Shown here: one piece after another, positions 21,124-31,959 of the stretch
Numbering within the stretch: the first letter of the stretch is position 1
Layout: the number at the start of each line of letters is the position of its first letter
Assembly (NCBI GenBank): GCA_021030905.1
Contig: JAGFMI010000028.1
Span: 186,001 to 250,000 of the forward strand
DNA: 64,000 nt
Direction of reading: 5' to 3'
From: Pyrenula massariospora
Lineage: Eukaryota; Ascomycota; Eurotiomycetes; Pyrenulales; Pyrenulaceae
Position numbers and translations under genes: made by a program
The notes under the pieces: generated by a model
Seen by the model: the letters and a program-made list of their open reading frames with translations, nothing else
The model's database searches: none
Told to the model about the DNA's origin: nothing

Positions 21124-21796
21124 GAGAGTAGAATGAGAGACAGGAAATGATAACTCGATGTTGTAAAAGGTTGTTTATGTCAAAGTGTGAACTCGGTCGC
21201 ATGAAATGCGTCAGATACTTGGCAGTTGGCAACACATTGGCACTAGTTAGGATCGCAGATCTCACGAGAAAAATATCTTACTGAATCGAGCTTAGTTAGC
21301 GAGTCCCCCGATTCTGCAAAACTACCAAAAGAGCTTGACATGCACATAAATCTCAGCAGAAAAACTATTAATTATCTACTGCAAGGCTTGCGTGCATGTT
21401 TCGAGGCCTACAAACAACATGCGAATTAGAATATGGCCGGAGATCACATATCGGGAATTCAACGTGGCAACATGGCATTTCTTATTCTGATCGGATCTAG
21501 TACCGGTGAAAATTACGTTCTCAAGTGCCGCGAATTATGCAATACTTTCTGATCAGAAAGTCGGATGAGGAAATAATTCTGTACCCCAGGACCCGTAATC
21601 GTAACACCGCTTAAACAAATCTATTCTTTGATTGCCCGACATTCTTCTACACGCTGAAACATGGTCGCAGCTCTCGATATCTTCACAGGAGGTCGAATAG
21701 TTGGCAAATGGCTAAAAAATGAAGGTAGTCGAGGACGACGCAAGCCAAGCTTACAGCTAGACTCGGCCTTTGCCCTTGCCTTGAGAACCTGTAAGC
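21124..21796. other. Intergenic region
   Basis: This 670-bp A/T-richer stretch lies between two genes on the minus strand and includes the promoter of the probable mitochondrial gene. A plus frame at 21661-21843 starts with ATG but has no domain and overlaps the next gene's end. Confidence 0.4.
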
Positions 21797-23419
21797 TCAC
21801 TCTCCGACAATCTCTTTTCCCTTGCCCTTTATATCCTGGTTAGTTTGGCCTAGGTGAGGGTCTTCAATCACTTCCTCCTCTTCGTTATCTTTCTCTATTG
21901 TGTCATGAGGCTCTACATCCTTCCCCTTCGCATTTTCGCTACTGGCTTCGCCATTGACAGACTCGTTGATCGCGTGTTTCCTTCCACCACTCGCACCCTC
22001 CTTATCCACAGTTTTGCTTGACTCTCCTTTTGTATCTTCTGGACGATCTTTGGGTCGAGTAGTATGCAAAACCCCCACACCGCTAAAGGGCCGAACTCTT
22101 CGAACTTTCGGAGTTGGAATAACACCGTGAGTCGCGGGATATCTCACAATTCCCGGATGAAGACATCCTACTGGGTAGCCGGGAGGCGGACGCGCAGAGG
22201 TTGTGTATTTGGGAAGCGAGCGCGTTTTGAGTAATCCTAATGAAGGATGTGCAGGTTGTGTCTGTGTCCCAAGGGAGTCTGCAGCTCCAGAAGCTTCGAC
22301 ATTGCTGCCTGTATCGGGCGGAATCATCGGCTGGGGTATCTGCTGTGGCTCTGTGGCAAAGGAAACGGTACGCTTCGGTTTTGGTAAGGGATCCACATTG
22401 ACCGCGGTACTAGACTGGTTCTCTTGTAGCTCATAAGATTCGCTTTGGGCGATTGAGTGCGGTTTCTTAGAGGAACGTAAAAAAGGAGGCAACAACGACT
22501 TAGCACCGATAAGCCAACTTTTCCTTGATGACGAACGAGATGAACAAGAGTCCGAGTTGCTTTTGGTGATCTGCGATCCAAAATCAAGGCTCGACTGCAC
22601 ACTCATACATGAAGGACGTCGAGACGACGAATCTGCTTGGTATCCAGTCGATGTTGTAAGCTCTTCGCTTGGCTGCGTATTTGTGTATAACGTGCGCTGA
22701 TGGGATATACTTGTTTGGCTTGTGCTCGATATCGTGTGCTCCTTGTTTGACAGTGTATTCTCACATAGCGGCTGCCGGGGCAATGTACTTGGTTGGCTGG
22801 TGCTTGTCATCGTGTGCTCTTTGCTGGACAGTGTATTTCCACATAGTGGCCGCTGAGGCGATGAATCTGGTTGGCTCACGGTTGATACTGTAGGCTCTAC
22901 CTTCGATGGTGCACTCACGTTTGAAGTACCGCCGGATGATGTTTCTGGTTGACGTGTTGATAAGACTACTGGCGTGAGCGGTGCATGTATTATACTGCTT
23001 GTCAAAGGAAGGAATGTTGAGCACTTGGACGCAGCCGATGAGCGCACTGAGGAAGTACGTGAGCGCGTCGGTGAGCTTTCAGGCACGATCGAAGGATGCG
23101 TTGAGATATCAGTTGATCGGGGTGTCGTTGGAGCCTCAGACGTGGCCAAGGAACGCACAGAACTTGCAGATGATCCCTGATCGATTAGTGGAAGAAATGT
23201 TGACCACTCTGGTGCCGTCATCAGGCAAATTGAACTCGCAGTGGACTGAGAAATTGTTCGACTTGTGTCGGTAGTTGAAGAATATATCGAACTTGTAGCT
23301 GAATGGGGTAGTGTTGGGCTGTCGGCCATTGCGAAAGAGTGTACAGAGCTTGAACGCGGTTTCTTTTCAGTAAGTTCAACCGAAGCCGAGTTCATTTCTT
23401 CTCTCCCAGTCGTAGACAT
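21797..23419 (-). CDS. Ser/Thr-rich hypothetical protein with internal repeats
   Basis: A single ORF of 540 aa from the first ATG at 23419 to TGA at 21797. It is dominated by Ser, Thr and Pro, with no signal peptide or membrane segment. Between about 22.6 and 22.95 kb the protein contains about four imperfect copies of a 26-27-residue unit with the core SQP...RPLC.NTLS.KEHT, most conserved in the first three. The C-terminal third has two short conserved-looking blocks (KRTVSFATEP and VRRVRPFSGVGVL) and a Lys/Glu-rich end. Such features fit a disordered scaffold or regulatory protein. I do not recognise the family. Confidence 0.6.
   Translation of the reverse strand: MSTTGREEMNSASVELTEKKPRSSSVHSFAMADSPTLPHSATSSIYSSTTDTSRTISQSTASSICLMTAPEWSTFLPLIDQGSSASSVRSLATSEAPTTPRSTDISTHPSIVPESSPTRSRTSSVRSSAASKCSTFLPLTSSIIHAPLTPVVLSTRQPETSSGGTSNVSAPSKVEPTVSTVSQPDSSPQRPLCGNTLSSKEHTMTSTSQPSTLPRQPLCENTLSNKEHTISSTSQTSISHQRTLYTNTQPSEELTTSTGYQADSSSRRPSCMSVQSSLDFGSQITKSNSDSCSSRSSSRKSWLIGAKSLLPPFLRSSKKPHSIAQSESYELQENQSSTAVNVDPLPKPKRTVSFATEPQQIPQPMIPPDTGSNVEASGAADSLGTQTQPAHPSLGLLKTRSLPKYTTSARPPPGYPVGCLHPGIVRYPATHGVIPTPKVRRVRPFSGVGVLHTTRPKDRPEDTKGESSKTVDKEGASGGRKHAINESVNGEASSENAKGKDVEPHDTIEKDNEEEEVIEDPHLGQTNQDIKGKGKEIVGE
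22620..22930 (-). repeat. Coding tandem repeat, about 78-81 bp unit, ~4 copies
   Basis: On the minus strand the segment reads as degenerate copies of a unit encoding S-x-SQPDSSPQRPLCGNTLSSKEHT. The nucleotide copies are visible as repeated blocks containing TGTGTGCTC/TTTG and CACATAG.GGC on the plus strand (for example around 22730-22770 and 22810-22850). Confidence 0.6.
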
Positions 23420-23994
23420 GCTGTGTGATAATCCTATAGGATGCAAGTTGACGGCTCTGTCCAAAAATTTTAAAGTCTGGAATCATATAATGCTCCTTCA
23501 ACGACGCGTGAATGAGCCTGGAGGTGCGGCAAAATTGAATCGAATGAAATCAGGTAGCAAGTATTTGTATCTTGAACGCTCCCCGATAAAGAAACCTTTG
23601 AAATGCAGTGGACGGAATAGACACTAGCTTAGATCGATGAGCATAGAGGAAGAGAGAAAAGGAAGGAGGACATGGAGAACTGAACGCACAACATCAACAA
23701 ACAAACAGAGCGAAGAAGCTTTGGTTGGGAGAATTTCTGGCACTTAAATGGCGGAGCCAAGCTAGCATACTCCGAAAAAAGGTTCCAAAGATCAAATACT
23801 ATGGTTGAAATTTTAGCGTCGATAATGGTGAATCGAGGGGAAGAGTAGGAAAAACTTGCGCAAAACTTCGCATAAGAGCTCAAAGGACGCTATGCATGAT
23901 AGATTATTGCTACAGTTGAGGTGCGTTAATATCTCTACCCACCCAGATTCAGCAGTGGAATTCGCAAAACCGAAATGGTGCACTCCAGTACGCA
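23420..23994. other. Intergenic region
   Basis: This 575 bp lies between the Ser/Thr-rich gene (its promoter side) and the 3' end of PHB1. I see no further gene. Confidence 0.4.
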
Positions 23995-24884
23995 TCATGA
24001 TCGAAGCCCAAGAAGCAAACTCGTGCTCTTCCCTTTTCCATCTGATCCTTCGCCCCCGGGAAGGTAAGTAACATTTGGGTTCTGGGCCAGCGTCTGTGCA
24101 ATCTCTCTGCTAGCATCAATTCGTCGGATCTTGATCAACCCATCTCCGGCCTTTGCGACAGCCTTGGATATGATGTCTGCAGCATCGGCCTCTCCTTCTG
24201 CCCGAATGACATTTGCTTGTCGCTCTTGCTCAGCTTTTTCCACAATGAACCTCGCTCTTTCAGCATCTTGTTGCGCAATCTGCTTTTGCTCAACGGCCTT
24301 CGTAAATTCTCGACCAAAAGTCATGTGGGTAATTGAGACATCCTCAAGAGCGATGTTAAACTCTTGTGCGCGACGAAGGAGTTCTCGTCGTATTCGGTAG
24401 CTCACGGCTTCTCGTTGCGTGATCAGTTCTGCTGCATCGAACTGTGCGACTATCGCTTTAAGGACCTCGTTACCAATAGAAGGTAAAACTCTCTCGTCGT
24501 AGTCTTGACCAAGCGTCTGAAAGTGTTAATAATAATGTTGAAGACGTTTGAAGGTCAACGAACCTGGTAGATCTGGGGCAGCCTGGGAACGTCAGGTCGG
24601 TGAAGGACCCTCAAAGTTAAGCTAACCATCTGCAGATCCTTGCTTCCAGTTGTAGTGCTAATGTTTCTGGGCTTGGTGCGGATGTCATACATGATGGCCC
24701 TCTGCAGCCATGGTATGAGGAAATGTGTGCCTTCGTCGACGACTTGTTCCTTTACACCTGAGAGACGATCGAAAATGACAGCCCTAGTTCCGCCTCTCAC
24801 ATCGTAGATGGAGGCGCTAACACCAGCGAACGCGATTGCAATTGGTACCGCAGCTCTGCTGATGAAATTGAGAGGAGCAGCCAT
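23995..24884 (-). CDS. PHB1: Prohibitin-1
   Basis: Two exons (24884-24564 and 24516-23995) with a 47-nt intron give 280 aa, the normal length. The N-terminus has a hydrophobic membrane anchor ([22 protein letters not shown]). The SPFH/band-7 domain follows ([44 protein letters not shown]), then a coiled coil ([20 protein letters not shown]). With PHB2 it forms ring complexes in the mitochondrial inner membrane that chaperone new membrane proteins. It is divergent from QCR8, with starts only 210 bp apart, so these two mitochondrial genes may share a bidirectional promoter. Confidence 0.96.
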
Positions 24885-25093
24885 TGCGGGAAACTGATCA
24901 GCTTGGAGACAATACCGGTGGAAGCCGATGAGTTGATCAAAAATTATTTCTCCATGTACGCTACAAGATGATTGCTGAAAATAGCTTAGTGCAATTGAAC
25001 TCTGCCGACCTCCGCAACCTCAACAGCATCTGAAGTAAGGTATCTATCCGACAACATCAATCTCCAGCAAACCGTATCTCTAAAAACCTAACG
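24885..25093. promoter_or_regulatory. Short bidirectional promoter, PHB1 / QCR8
   Basis: Only 209 bp separate the divergent ATGs of two nuclear genes for mitochondrial inner-membrane proteins. Co-regulation is an inference from spacing and shared destination; no named site is claimed. Confidence 0.45.
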
Positions 25094-25780
25094 ATGTTTC
25101 CAACACTTCCTCGAAAGTCGGGTGGTCTCGACCCCAAGCATGGAAAGTACGTTCAAGCAACTAATTCTAAATTCTCAGTTCAAACATTCCAAACATCTCG
25201 AGCACATATTCTTTAGGCACCATGAACTGAACCAAGAACTCGTCATAAAGCTGACATACTGATTATTTCCTAGATATATGGGCCCGTGGGGCGATTTTGG
25301 TGCGTCACAATTAACTCGATTTCCTCCCGATGCAATTCCAGCGCCTTGAGCAAGACGCATCCTTACCTTGCCTCCCTAGCCTTCATCACACGTCTTCAAA
25401 CGCTCATGCCTTTAATACGAACGCTAAAATCTCTGTTCATGATGCTCATATGTGCTCTTAAATAGGTGGACGGCCGCAAAAAGGAATCACGTCGTATTCA
25501 CTTTCTCCAAATCGACAGCGACCTTTGGCAGGGACTGCACATGCTGCGGTCTTCAATGTCTACCGGAGAACTAAAAATCAGATCCTTTACTGGCTTCCGC
25601 CGCTAGTTTTTGGATATTTCTTGATGGAGTGGGCGCAGAAAAAGTTGGACCCCAATACCCTGGATGCAATGACAAATTTTCACTGACTTGTGCATGTTTA
25701 GGAACGAATTCTACAACTCTAAACCAGGGAGAATGGAAGAATTCTATAGAGAACAAGAAGCAGGCGGCGGTGAGGATTGA
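25094..25780 (+). CDS. QCR8: Cytochrome bc1 complex subunit 8 (ubiquinol-cytochrome c reductase)
   Basis: Four exons (25094-25146, 25274-25299, 25466-25643, 25702-25780) give 111 aa; exon 2 is only 26 nt. The protein reads YMGPWGDFG, then QKGITSYSLSPNRQRPLAGTAHAAVFN, the hallmark of fungal Qcr8. A single membrane helix (ILYWLPPLVFGYFLMEWA) and a charged end follow. Qcr8 is the ubiquinone-site-proximal small subunit of respiratory complex III. Introns are 127, 166 and 58 nt. The last donor is GTTGGA, a weak site, but frame and family sequence on both sides support it. Confidence 0.93.
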
Positions 25781-26525
25781 GAGACGGGTGGGTTAGGTGT
25801 GGATGATCAGGATGCATGATCGTGTGTACATATTTATATTTAAAGAATCATCACCTTCAATGCCCTGGGAAATCGATGGAGGTCAATGCGGGTAGCTGTC
25901 TTCTCAGCGAAATACAATAGAGTGATGATCAACGACTCTGCTGAACATCTCAACGTGAATCCAGTGCCCATGAATTTTTCACGGCCTAAATGGTAGCTAT
26001 GCGGAGCTCCCAGAGCATTCGAAATTCACTCCCTTCCTCTTGACTAATTACTACAGCTGTCTGGTCACCCCTTCCGGTCATCTTCTTCTGACTCGTGGTA
26101 TCTCACTTGCCAGGCTGTGTCTAAGTTCTAGTGTGGTCTATCTAGAGATTCTAAGTAGCCCAAGGCTGCTAGTAGGCTAAGGTGCAGACGAAGGCATGCA
26201 GACCTTAAGAGCTCGCCCGAAGTAGCTAGCGCAAAATCTCCGCAGCGAAATTTCCTAAAGCCAAACCTCCGCACAAATATTGGCGGGCAGGTAGAGCGGA
26301 TTTGCACAAAACTGGTCTTCATATCACTGTACTGTAAGCTTTTTCGATTTCGTACACGGCACGACTTTGAAGTATCTACGAGCACTTCGTCCTGCCTTTG
26401 AGGTTCTGCCCAGCGCTATATCCGGAGGAACCAATTGAGTTTCTTCTCCACACCCTTGATACCTACACGACTTTGATCTTTCCACATTGAGACATCTCCG
26501 GATATTTACGCGCAAATTTCTCAAT
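25781..26525. other. Intergenic region, QCR8 / NHP2
   Basis: This 745 bp lies between two genes on the same strand. The stretch at 26100-26240 is rich in CTA/TAG words and may be a decayed repeat. I cannot assign it. Confidence 0.35.
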
Positions 26526-27318
26526 ATGAGCAAGGAGAAATCTAAAGAAGAGCGCAAACGCGAGAAAAAGGAAAAGAAGCTTGCTGAAGAAGCTGGTGTC
26601 AAGAAATCGAAGAGGAAAGAAAAAACCGTTCTCACGGAAAAGGCCATCAACGCGCTGGAGAATGAGACGTCTGGTCCGACGGAGACGGTAAAGATTGAAG
26701 AAGAGGTCAAGACGGTGCGGCCAATTGGAGCACTGGTACCATTTGCAAATCCCCTTGCGGACGAGAGGTGCGCGAAGAAGTTGTTCAAGGGCGTGAAGAA
26801 ATGTACGCCGATAAATCTCTTTTCTAATTCGATGTTCCAAGAATACCTCTCGCCGAGGCTTGATAATGTCTTTGTGTCTTGTTTCAGGTGGTTTCAATCT
26901 ACTAAATCCCTATCCAGCCGCCACGTCTCGCACTCTCCGTCGTGGAGTAAAAGAAGTCGTCAAGTCGCTTCGAAAAACACCCTTGCCTACCACAGCATCC
27001 TCAACATCACTGCCCCCAGCCATAGTAATCCTCGCCGCAGACATATCTCCTCTCGACGTAATCAGCCACCTGCCCGTCCTTTGTGAGGACCACGGAATTC
27101 CATACGTGTATGTGACGAGCAGGGCCGAACTTGGGAGTGCGAGCGGCACGAAGAGACCAACGAGTGTCATCATGGTCGTAAGAGAAAGGGGAAAGAGGAA
27201 GGAGGGGGCGAAAGGCGAGAAGAAAGAACAGGAAGAGCAGGGAGAAGAGGATTGGGATGAGGTATACAAGGGATTGGTAAAGGTGGTGGAGAAGGAAGGT
27301 GGGAAGGTGAGGATATAG
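26526..27318 (+). CDS. NHP2: H/ACA ribonucleoprotein subunit Nhp2 (L7Ae family)
   Basis: Two exons (26526-26802 and 26918-27318) with a 115-nt intron give 225 aa. A Lys/Glu-rich N-terminus is followed by the L7Ae fold: PFANPLADERCAKKLFKGVKK, then TLRRGVKEVVKSLRK, AADISPLDVISHLPVLCED and GIPYVYVTSRAELG. Nhp2 binds H/ACA guide RNAs for pseudouridylation in nucleoli. I chose the acceptor at 26916-26917 because it follows a CTACTAA-like branch site and restores family spacing. An upstream acceptor (26886-26887) would insert ten residues in frame. The C-terminal Lys/Glu-rich insertion near the end is longer than usual, and the DNA there is strongly G/A-rich. Confidence 0.92.
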
Positions 27319-28337
27319 CGAATAAAAGAAATTGGGTTGCTTCAGTGAGCTTTCGGTTGCATAGCACGGCGTTTGGGATACTCTCTATGGTCCTTCTAAT
27401 GTGCTGCTGAGACTGGCCGGAGGTGAATAAAGTGCCCGGCTGCGCTCTGCCCACGTTTTCCTGCAGTCACGGCTACCAGTGGCCATGACACAATGCAAAT
27501 TTGCGCCAAGTCTACCTTTTGACCTACACACTGAACGCTATCTTTCGGACGAGATATACTACACTAGTAGAATCAGCGCTAAGTCCACGCGTGGCATCAG
27601 AAGTCTACCCCTTGAGAACCTCATTCTTCCTAGCTAAGCTTTCCGTTCCTCAGTACGCCGTTCCTCAAACTCAACCCGCGATCTCAGTAAAAGAAGAAAA
27701 ACTAGAGAATACTCTGTCTATCATTCTCACCAAAATCGTAGGATCTGCTCCCCCACCACGCACATATCATTAGAAACCCCCCTCCCCCCCCCACAACAGA
27801 AATCGCGCCGGTAAAAGCGGTCTTGCACGTCCACGGCCTTCTACCTGGTGCTTGTTGCTGCTGCTGATGTCTAAGCGGAGGGCTGAAGGGGGATGCTGCT
27901 CGACGGGATGTGGAGATGATGCCTGCGATGAGGGTGACTGCTTAGCTTAGGTACTGATTCATTTGCTGCCTCGCGGGCGATGAGAGAGGGTGAAGGGCTT
28001 TGGGATTGGGAGAGCAGTGTGGAGGATGGGGAGGTGGGTGCAGGGACGGCAGGATGCGTGGCGGGTGTTGGTTGGATTGGTTTATTTGGTATTTTGTAGT
28101 GTAGATTGGGGAAGTGTATTTTGTTTTTGGGTGTATTGTACGTTCATAACTATACGTAGAGAGGTAGCTAAGTATGAAGAACTGTTATACAGGTAGACGG
28201 GGGATCTTTCATGCAGACGGGCGAGGAGCTGTTATACAGATAGATGGATAAGGAAATATTATAGAGATAGACGAGAGAAATAACATTGCCGTCAGGTGTT
28301 GAGCCATTAGTCCCGGAGATGCACGCGTAAACCATCA
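27319..28337. other. Convergent intergenic region with poly-C tract
   Basis: This 1-kb region includes a near-pure C tract at about 27777-27792 and a G-rich stretch at 27960-28080. The open frames 27501-27773 and 27990-28196 have no ATG or no recognisable content. Confidence 0.45.
28147..28276 (+). repeat. Imperfect short repeats (TATACAG.TAGA)
   Basis: The word CTGTTATACAG(G/A)TAGA occurs at about 28182 and 28229, and weaker forms lie near 28149 and 28257. The spacing between the two good copies is 47 bp. They sit in the 3' flank of the minus-strand membrane protein gene. Confidence 0.4.
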
Positions 28338-29692
28338 TCACTCTTTCTGTTGGAACCTCTCTTCATAATATCCATAGAGGCCAGCTCCCTCCTCGAACAC
28401 CTTCTCGGCCTGCTCGACGCGCGCAGCAAAGCGACGACTCCCCGAAGGTAGTGAACCTACACATGAATCCAATATCAGCATACTTTCCCATAGCCAGAGT
28501 AGGGGCGTCATAGCCTGTGCAGGCATGCGGCAGCTTACCAAGAACAGCATTGATCACCGGGAAAACGCTGCTTCCAAGCAGCGAGAGAGGAAGTATTTGC
28601 GAGAGAGTGAGAGGCTCCTCTAAACCTAAATGGTACAGCGACGGGATTTTCATGCCGCCGCTGAGCACGTAGTACCGCCGAGTGCCGTAGATCGCGAGAC
28701 TTAGACCGGTCACGGTGCTGGCGATTGATACGGTGATGGATGCCCAGCCGATATGACGGTTCCAGCCGGTTGAGGTGCCGATCCATTCAAAGAATAGGGT
28801 AAGGACAGCTATGAAGACGAAGATGACAAGCACAATGTATTCGGGCAGGCCGTGGGTGGTGCTTGTCTGTGCCGAGACTTTGTCCCACAGACTCGAAGAA
28901 CCGGTGCCTGTCGTAGTGTTCGTGGCAGTCACGACCGTGGCGTTGGTAGTGATGTTGGACACGAAGTCGACGAAGTCGGAGAGCCCGGCCGAGTTGGTCG
29001 CGTTGGTGTTCTCGAAGCATGCGGCCGGCATAATGGAGAGGAACTGAGGCTCGAAGGGGAATATGTGGGAGTTACGAGCCGAGAAGACGACACCGGTCAA
29101 AACCAGTTGGAGGACAATGGAGCCGATGCGGGTGAAGGCAATGGTCTTGCCCTTAAAAATGAAGTCCGAAATCATGATCAGAGAAGTGAGATGCACGATG
29201 ACACTGATCATCAGCATGGTACAGACCAGATTGAAGTCGTAGGCTGAGATGGTGCACGCTTGATCATTGAGGGTGAAGAGAAGCGAAACTCCCGACACAA
29301 GCTGCTGATCACTAAACGTGTGAAGAAGGGTTTCGATGGTATGGATCATTTTGAGGTAGTGCTTATGCGTCGTCACCTGGTCTAGACGGCCACGGTTCAA
29401 TCGATAGTAGATCTTGTCGAGGCAAAGAACCACAGAAAGGATGAGCGAGGTGAAAGCTGTCGAGATAAATGACTTGAATATCTGTGGCACTAGTCAGACC
29501 ATACAGCGAGGCATTCATAGCAAAGACGCTCACTAAGCCCCCGGTAATATCAGGATTTGGTGCAAGCTTTTCGTCTTCCGTCAGTCCGGTTGCGTTAGAG
29601 TAAAGAGCGAAGTTGCAAGTGACCAGGGTGTTGAGGCTCTTGCATTGCTGTGGGCTATGAGGGATATGCCAGCCATCTGGAAGGAATGACAT
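28338..29692 (-). CDS. Seven-span membrane protein of unknown function
   Basis: Three exons (29692-29534, 29481-28539, 28456-28338) with introns of 52 and 82 nt give 406 aa. The N-terminal part has cysteines and an N-glycosylation site (CNFALYSNATG), then NPDITGG before the first helix. About seven hydrophobic segments follow: around IFKSFISTAFTSLILSVVL, QLVSGVSLLFTL, VCTMLMISVIVHLTSL, IGSIVLQLVLTGVVF, IVLVIFVFIAVLTLFF, ITVSIASTVTGLSLAIY and ILPLSLLGSSVFPVI. A Thr/Asn-rich loop with several glycosylation sites separates spans 4 and 5. The layout recalls fungal-specific receptor-like proteins, but I do not recognise a named family. The third exon is supported by a GTAAGC donor and frame. Confidence 0.7.
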
Positions 29693-30744
29693 TCTGATGT
29701 TTTTCAAGGACGTAGGCTTCGCAAAATTGCTAGAAACGGATAGGGTTTAGATAGAGAAGAGATATAATAATGGTCTAACTGAAAATGAGATGCGTGAGCA
29801 ACTTGGAAAGAGGAATCAAGCGAGAAATAGAGAACGACTGAGATGAAGGAGAGAAAAAGTGGCAGCAAGGCTTAACGTATCTACCACAGACGACAGTCTG
29901 CACTTCGTCTTTCTCAAGCTCCTATCTTCATAAATAGCGCAAGGATCGAATGATCTCCCTGAGCCGCATTGTCCACCAATTTCTTGACCGGCCGGTGATT
30001 CCCCCAGCACCGGTTTCAGATTCGGCGAAGGCTGGAAAAGGGAGAAAATTTGACAAGAGGTGAGCTCCGATCCGAAGTCTTTTTGCGCAAGTCGCCACCG
30101 TCATGACTCGGCAGTCGCTGGATAGGGGTCAGCTAGCACCGAGTAGTGCCGAAAAATTTTAATGATGCTAGGGCATCTTGGAGCGTGCTTAGAAGGATCT
30201 TGGAATACATTTAGGAATAGGTAAAGCGTAGCCTTGCGAGGCATGTAAGGCAACCGTCGACATGCTACATGCGGATTGAAGGCGGGCCAAAACGCGGGAA
30301 GCCGGCTTGTTTAGGACAGCGCTCGCTCAAAATGCCTTGGAGTAATTTCCTTGTGCTGAATGTGGTCGATCAAAATGACTTGAAAATGCGTTGAACAGCG
30401 CGGTGCCAAGGAGCTTGAAACGATTTTGCGATTCCTTTTGCCGTTCGAATGCATCGGCAGATCTTCCCTGGCGTACCTGACCATGTGGGCACGAGGCTGG
30501 GGGGCCATTTTTTCAGCTCTGTTTATACCATGGTCCCGCATGAAACCGGTCAGAAGGACGGATAATAAATTGGATGTGCATATGTAAGGGGATCTCCAGG
30601 GGTTTAAAAATGTCGTGCCTTGAGCCTTGTACGATCTATTTAGACTACCCACCGTGAGATTTCAGACCATGCTCATGTTCCAGAGAACACAGCCGGAGGA
30701 GACAGTGACCTAAGTTAAATAAGCCTCATTAGAAGGAGCAAGAA
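29693..30744. promoter_or_regulatory. Divergent intergenic region
   Basis: This 1-kb region lies between the divergent starts of the membrane protein and the regulator-like gene. A minus frame at 30311-30652 is open but unconvincing. No specific binding site is claimed. Confidence 0.4.
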
Positions 30745-31959
30745 ATGGCTTCGTCAACTCGAAGCATAGGCACCCAAACAAGCGGCGTTCGAACCTCAAC
30801 TAGGAGGCCGAAGTACAGTATCCATCGGGTCTCTGGCCAGATGGTATTCCTCCCTCCAAATGGATCCAAAGAACTTGAAGACGCGCTTTACTACGAATTT
30901 CCCTTCATATCAGATCCTGCAGATAGACATCGGGAAGCATTCGGAAAGTTCTGGGCGGAAGAAGGCTCCCAGCAAGTCCAATCGCCAGCGGGCTCCTCGT
31001 TGTCAATTCCATCCGCACGAAACAAACTCGATGAGCCTTCAGAAGATCTGGTTGACACCACAGCTCACCAAACCAGGCGCAAAGAGTCAGTGTCCTCCAT
31101 TGCTTCTGCTCATAAGCCGATTGACAACAAACCACGGCGAAAGGGACCACTCTCGCCTGGGAAGAGAGCAAGAATTCTTCAGAACCGCGGGAAGGCTTGC
31201 GAGGAGCATCGACGTAAAAAGGCCGAGGTAGGTAATGCCATTCTATCTCAACATTCCAATTTGACAGGCTTCTCTTCCTAGTATAACCCAGTGACATGTA
31301 AGAAGAACAAACTTAATCTAGAGTCTTCCGTTCCGCCTAGCTTCGGCCAACCCTCGATGTTCTCAGCTTCTCCTTCATCGATGCCAATGTCCGTCTATGG
31401 CGCTTCCAGTACCCCGTATGCAATTGTGCAAAACGGTGTCAATTCTCCTCTGGCTCCGAACGCCTTTGCGCAGCCTATGCCGCCAGGTTATGTGCAGCCC
31501 GTGTATGCTGGCTCGCAGCAGATCGCCCCTACTGTCCTACCCGCCGTGGATTCTTTCCAGTCATCGCCGCTTCCTGTCCCCGATTGGGACTTTGGGAGCA
31601 TGAGTGATACCAGCATGCCGGCCGGTTTCGATCACCGCAGCTGCATCCCACAGCTTCCTGCACCGGCGCCCGACATGAGCTACAACCCGCCTGGCGGAAA
31701 CATGCAACAAGCCTCTACCTTCTCAACGCCAGATGGAAGCGCTAGCATCCTACCACAACGGTCTCTAGATGAACCAAATATGTTAAGCGACGGCCGTCGC
31801 AGCCTGAGTGATGGTGGTGCAGAGGACAGGTTCCGTGGGAAGGATGGTACGAGCGGACCACCACGATCCGGAGGCTTGGTGATCCTGGCTGCAATCAAGC
31901 GCTTCTTTGTTGGGAGAAGAAAGCGCGATCACCTGGGAAAAGCTAGCTTAGTCGTCTAA
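30745..31959 (+). CDS. Regulator-like protein with basic Cys/His motif, unknown function
   Basis: Two exons (30745-31227 and 31282-31959) with a 54-nt intron give 386 aa. The first exon ends in a basic stretch, KRARILQNRGKACEEHRRKKAE, and the second begins YNPVTCKKNKLNL. Joined, this resembles a small C-x2-HR-x-KK-x(n)-P-x2-C motif that I associate loosely with fungal DNA-binding or nuclear proteins, with a Tyr where a third Cys might be expected. The rest is Ser/Pro/Met/Gln-rich and resembles an activation domain, and the end is basic (KRFFVGRRKRDH). The role is inferred from composition only. Confidence 0.6.

Noticed and set aside
26100-26240. CTA/TAG-rich stretch as a SINE or tRNA-derived repeat
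   Set aside because: No A/B box or tail could be identified; it remains an unexplained composition patch.
27501-27773. 90-codon plus frame
   Set aside because: No ATG start at its beginning and no recognisable features.
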